Shown in pieces: positions 14,453 through 16,183 of a DNA stretch of 16,183 bases. The translations under genes and the position numbers were made by a program. The notes under the pieces were generated by a model. It was given only the letters and a program-made list of their open reading frames with translations. It made no database searches and was not told the origin of the DNA. Position 1 is the first letter of the stretch. The number at the start of each line of letters is the position of its first letter. The stretch covers positions 1-16,183 of the forward strand of contig CALINC010000064.1 in the NCBI GenBank assembly GCA_938045195.1, read 5' to 3'. The DNA comes from an uncultured Treponema sp. (GTDB lineage: Bacteria; Spirochaetota; Spirochaetia; Treponematales; Treponemataceae).

Positions 14453-15143
14453 ATATCAATTTAAAAGATGAAAAGTTGTATATTTTTGAATTTGCTATAG
14501 AGTATTTATAAATATGGAATATTATATGGATTGTGTTGATCTCATAGAAAAGCTCAATGAAATAAATAAATGTAAGAAAGAAGCGATTGCTTTTATAAAG
14601 CAAAATATTGGAATAATAAATGAAATAATTTATAATTCCTTTGATCCAGGAGAATTTTTACGTGAAAAAAACAATGCAAACCCATTTCAAATGATTTCAC
14701 AAAAAGCAGTTGTGTGGAACTTTCTAGGTAATATGAAGAATATCTTTTTTATTAAGAATAATATTTGGTTTAATATTGCATGTGAAAATAGTTCAATTTA
14801 TATAGGATTTCTACCAAATGTTCAAAAAATTGAATCCGCAGATGATGATACCGTTATTGAATATATTGAATTCATAATTTCAAATAAAAATACTATTTCA
14901 AATAGAATGGATTTGAAAATTAAAAAGCTACAGACAACACCAGAACAAATGAATGATTTTATCAATGATTTTCAAGATAAAATTAATACAAATGGCTAGC
15001 ACATGCTTCACCCTGACATTTGTTTTGTCACGAAAGTTGTTTGACGGTCATTGCTAACGCAATTTCCTTTTTAATACAACTTTAGAGCAAACTTTGCCTC
15101 GCTATACACTTAGGTAAAGCTGCAAATGCAGGTTAAACGAATG
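14447..15143 (+). mobile_element. First integron gene cassette
   Basis: A unit of about 697 bp lies between two GTTAG core sites and contains one ORF followed by an attC-like site, which is the definition of a cassette. Its base composition is visibly more AT-rich than intI and cobT. It has no promoter of its own that I can see, so it depends on the promoter at 14406-14434. Confidence 0.65.
14514..14999 (+). CDS. Cassette protein of unknown function (161 aa)
   Basis: I do not recognise this family. The protein is predicted soluble, without signal peptide or membrane helix. The N-terminal third (to about residue 45) looks helical and Lys/Glu-rich; the middle is beta-like with aromatic residues (VVWNFLGNMKNIFFIKNNIW, SSIYIGFLPNV); the C-terminal 50 residues are helical and charged (TPEQMNDFINDF). 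The ATG at 14514 is the most upstream possible start since a TGA lies at 14487; ATG 14526 is an alternative, and neither has a good Shine-Dalgarno. It is the first cassette next to attI, so it was the latest captured and the best expressed. Such position and size are shared by many orphan, toxin-antitoxin and defence cassettes, but no specific role can be assigned. Confidence 0.7.
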   Translation: MEYYMDCVDLIEKLNEINKCKKEAIAFIKQNIGIINEIIYNSFDPGEFLREKNNANPFQMISQKAVVWNFLGNMKNIFFIKNNIWFNIACENSSIYIGFLPNVQKIESADDDTVIEYIEFIISNKNTISNRMDLKIKKLQTTPEQMNDFINDFQDKINTNG

Positions 15144-15149
15144 TTAGTT
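15051..15149 (+). repeat. attC: attC recombination site of the first cassette
   Basis: It begins with TTGCTAAC (R'' side) and ends with GTTAGTT (R' side); CTAAC and GTTAG are complementary. The segment before R' (TTAAACGAATGTTAG) closely resembles the 3' end of classical attC sites. Inside are imperfect dyads: CTTTGCCT (15092-15099) with AGGTAAAG (15112-15119), one wobble, and CTGCA/TGCAG (15120-15131). At about 97 bp it is within the attC size range. The L''/L' boxes are not clear by eye. Confidence 0.6.
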
Positions 15150-15192
15150 GCACAGCCACCATCAAACTGGAGGATTCTTAAAGAAGGAAAAA

Positions 15193-16183
15193 ATGAAAGA
15201 TAAATATCAAAATTTTAAATGTCTTTTGGAATATTTTGTTGCACACCTGGAATATATGCAAAATAATACGGTGGATACCAATGGTTATCAGAAATATATT
15301 GCTCCGCTTGTGAAAAAACACCGTTTTACACAAAGCGGGCAGGGATATAATGGTGGCAACATTCAAAGCCAAATTTCTGACTGGGAAAAATATGACTGTG
15401 GTACTATTTGTATAAATGTACAAGGCCATTTCGGGTCAGATTATACAACCAGAAAATGCTATTTGAACTGGAAAGGAACAGGGCAGAATGTATATGCAAA
15501 ATGGGATGCTTCAAAAATAAAAATAATTTCTCTGAGGTTAACTGAATATAGATATTGGTTAGACACTCCTGACTATATTGATTCAAAAGAATTTTTAATT
15601 TCAGATATAGGACTTAATGATGGTAAAAATCCGAATAAAGCGTTGAAAGACATGTTTAATCTTTACGAAAAATCTCAAATAAATAGGCAGGTATACGATA
15701 TGACAAAAGACTATATTGAGAAACTTGAATTAAATAAAAACATCATCCTGCACGGTGCACCCGGCACAGGAAAAACGTTTACGGCTCGTCAAATTGCTGC
15801 GCAAATGACATTTAACAAGACATATGAAAATTTAACTGATGAGGAAAAAAATCAAATAGGATTTGTTCAGTTCCATCCTTCTTATGATTATACGGATTTT
15901 GTAGAAGGCTTAAGACCTCAAAAAGAAGCAGGACAAAAAGAAATTGGCTTTGCGCGTAAAAACGGAGTGTTCAAGGACTTTTGTGAAAAAGCAATACTTA
16001 CAAAAAATGAGGTTGGAACTGATAATTTTGAGAAAAGTTGGAATGAATTAATAGATAAACTAAATGATGATGTTCGTATAGAAATTCCATTACTTTCCGG
16101 TAAGGGTATATTTGAGGTCGAATTGAATGAGTATGGAGACGGATTAGCAACGCGAACATACAGCTCGGAAGAAGATAAAAAAT
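15193..16183 (+). CDS. McrB-like AAA+ restriction NTPase (3' end outside window)
   Basis: The frame is open from ATG 15193 to the end of the window (330 codons seen). Residues 183-195 carry the Walker A block NIILHGAPGTGKT, and 226-242 the McrB-type block QFHPSYDYTDFVEGLRP, then GVFKDFC, all typical of the GTP-using AAA+ subunit of McrBC-type modification-dependent restriction. Walker B and the sensor region lie beyond the edge. The first 175 residues are not a domain I can name: they include SGQGYNGGNIQSQI, and a Tyr/Trp-rich stretch (YLNWKGTGQ) and should be the target-recognition part. Translation starts after AAGGA with 4 nt spacing. The gene begins 50 bp after the first cassette's core site, so it is probably the second cassette. 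An mcrC nuclease partner would be expected downstream. Confidence 0.88.
   Translation, partial: MKDKYQNFKCLLEYFVAHLEYMQNNTVDTNGYQKYIAPLVKKHRFTQSGQGYNGGNIQSQISDWEKYDCGTICINVQGHFGSDYTTRKCYLNWKGTGQNVYAKWDASKIKIISLRLTEYRYWLDTPDYIDSKEFLISDIGLNDGKNPNKALKDMFNLYEKSQINRQVYDMTKDYIEKLELNKNIILHGAPGTGKTFTARQIAAQMTFNKTYENLTDEEKNQIGFVQFHPSYDYTDFVEGLRPQKEAGQKEIGFARKNGVFKDFCEKAILTKNEVGTDNFEKSWNELIDKLNDDVRIEIPLLSGKGIFEVELNEYGDGLATRTYSSEEDKK

Noticed and set aside
15178..15586. Minus-strand ORFs opposite the McrB homologue
   Set aside because: They are shadows of a frame with clear McrB motifs, and have no ribosome-binding sites or recognisable domains.

Overview
The window looks like chromosomal DNA from a spirochaete, most likely an oral Treponema close to T. 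denticola. This is inferred from the AT-rich composition, the gene families present, and above all a chromosomal integron whose integrase gene points the same way as its cassettes, an arrangement I recall from T. denticola. No rRNA, tRNA or CRISPR is visible, so the species call is an inference.

Layout. Positions 1-65 hold a poly-G tract and the intrinsic terminator of a gene outside the window. Then follow an exported protein of unknown function (181-1206), the DNA-repair pair sbcD-sbcC (1290-5555, no gap between the genes) and a two-domain U32-family protein (5649-7892) related to RNA hydroxylation enzymes. A CHASE2-type membrane adenylate/guanylate cyclase lies on the minus strand (7918-10722), convergent with the U32 gene and divergent from cobT (10930-12000), which acts in lower-ligand assembly of cobalamin. 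This half is ordinary core genome.

The second half is unusual. A consensus promoter with an overlapping palindrome drives a roughly 120-nt structured leader (12179-12298). The leader can form a 9-bp stem covering the start codon of a stand-alone, apparently degenerate class III cyclase-like protein (12297-12818). Next come a promoter and a second, nested multi-stem leader (12938-13065) in front of a TTG-started integron integrase. That integrase carries the IntI-specific insert but is broken by a deletion of about 11 bp right after its HxxR motif. Behind it lie a good sigma70 promoter, a GTTAG insertion point (attI), one complete cassette of about 697 bp with an unknown 161-aa ORF and an attC-like site, and the start of a second cassette encoding an McrB-type AAA+ restriction NTPase that runs off the window.

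How the parts work together. SbcCD and McrB both act on DNA, but only McrB is likely to be a mobile anti-phage function. The promoter between intI and attI would transcribe the cassettes. Because the integrase is broken, the array here is probably frozen unless IntI is supplied in trans. The two cyclase-fold proteins are separated only by cobT, but nothing in the sequence shows that they work together.
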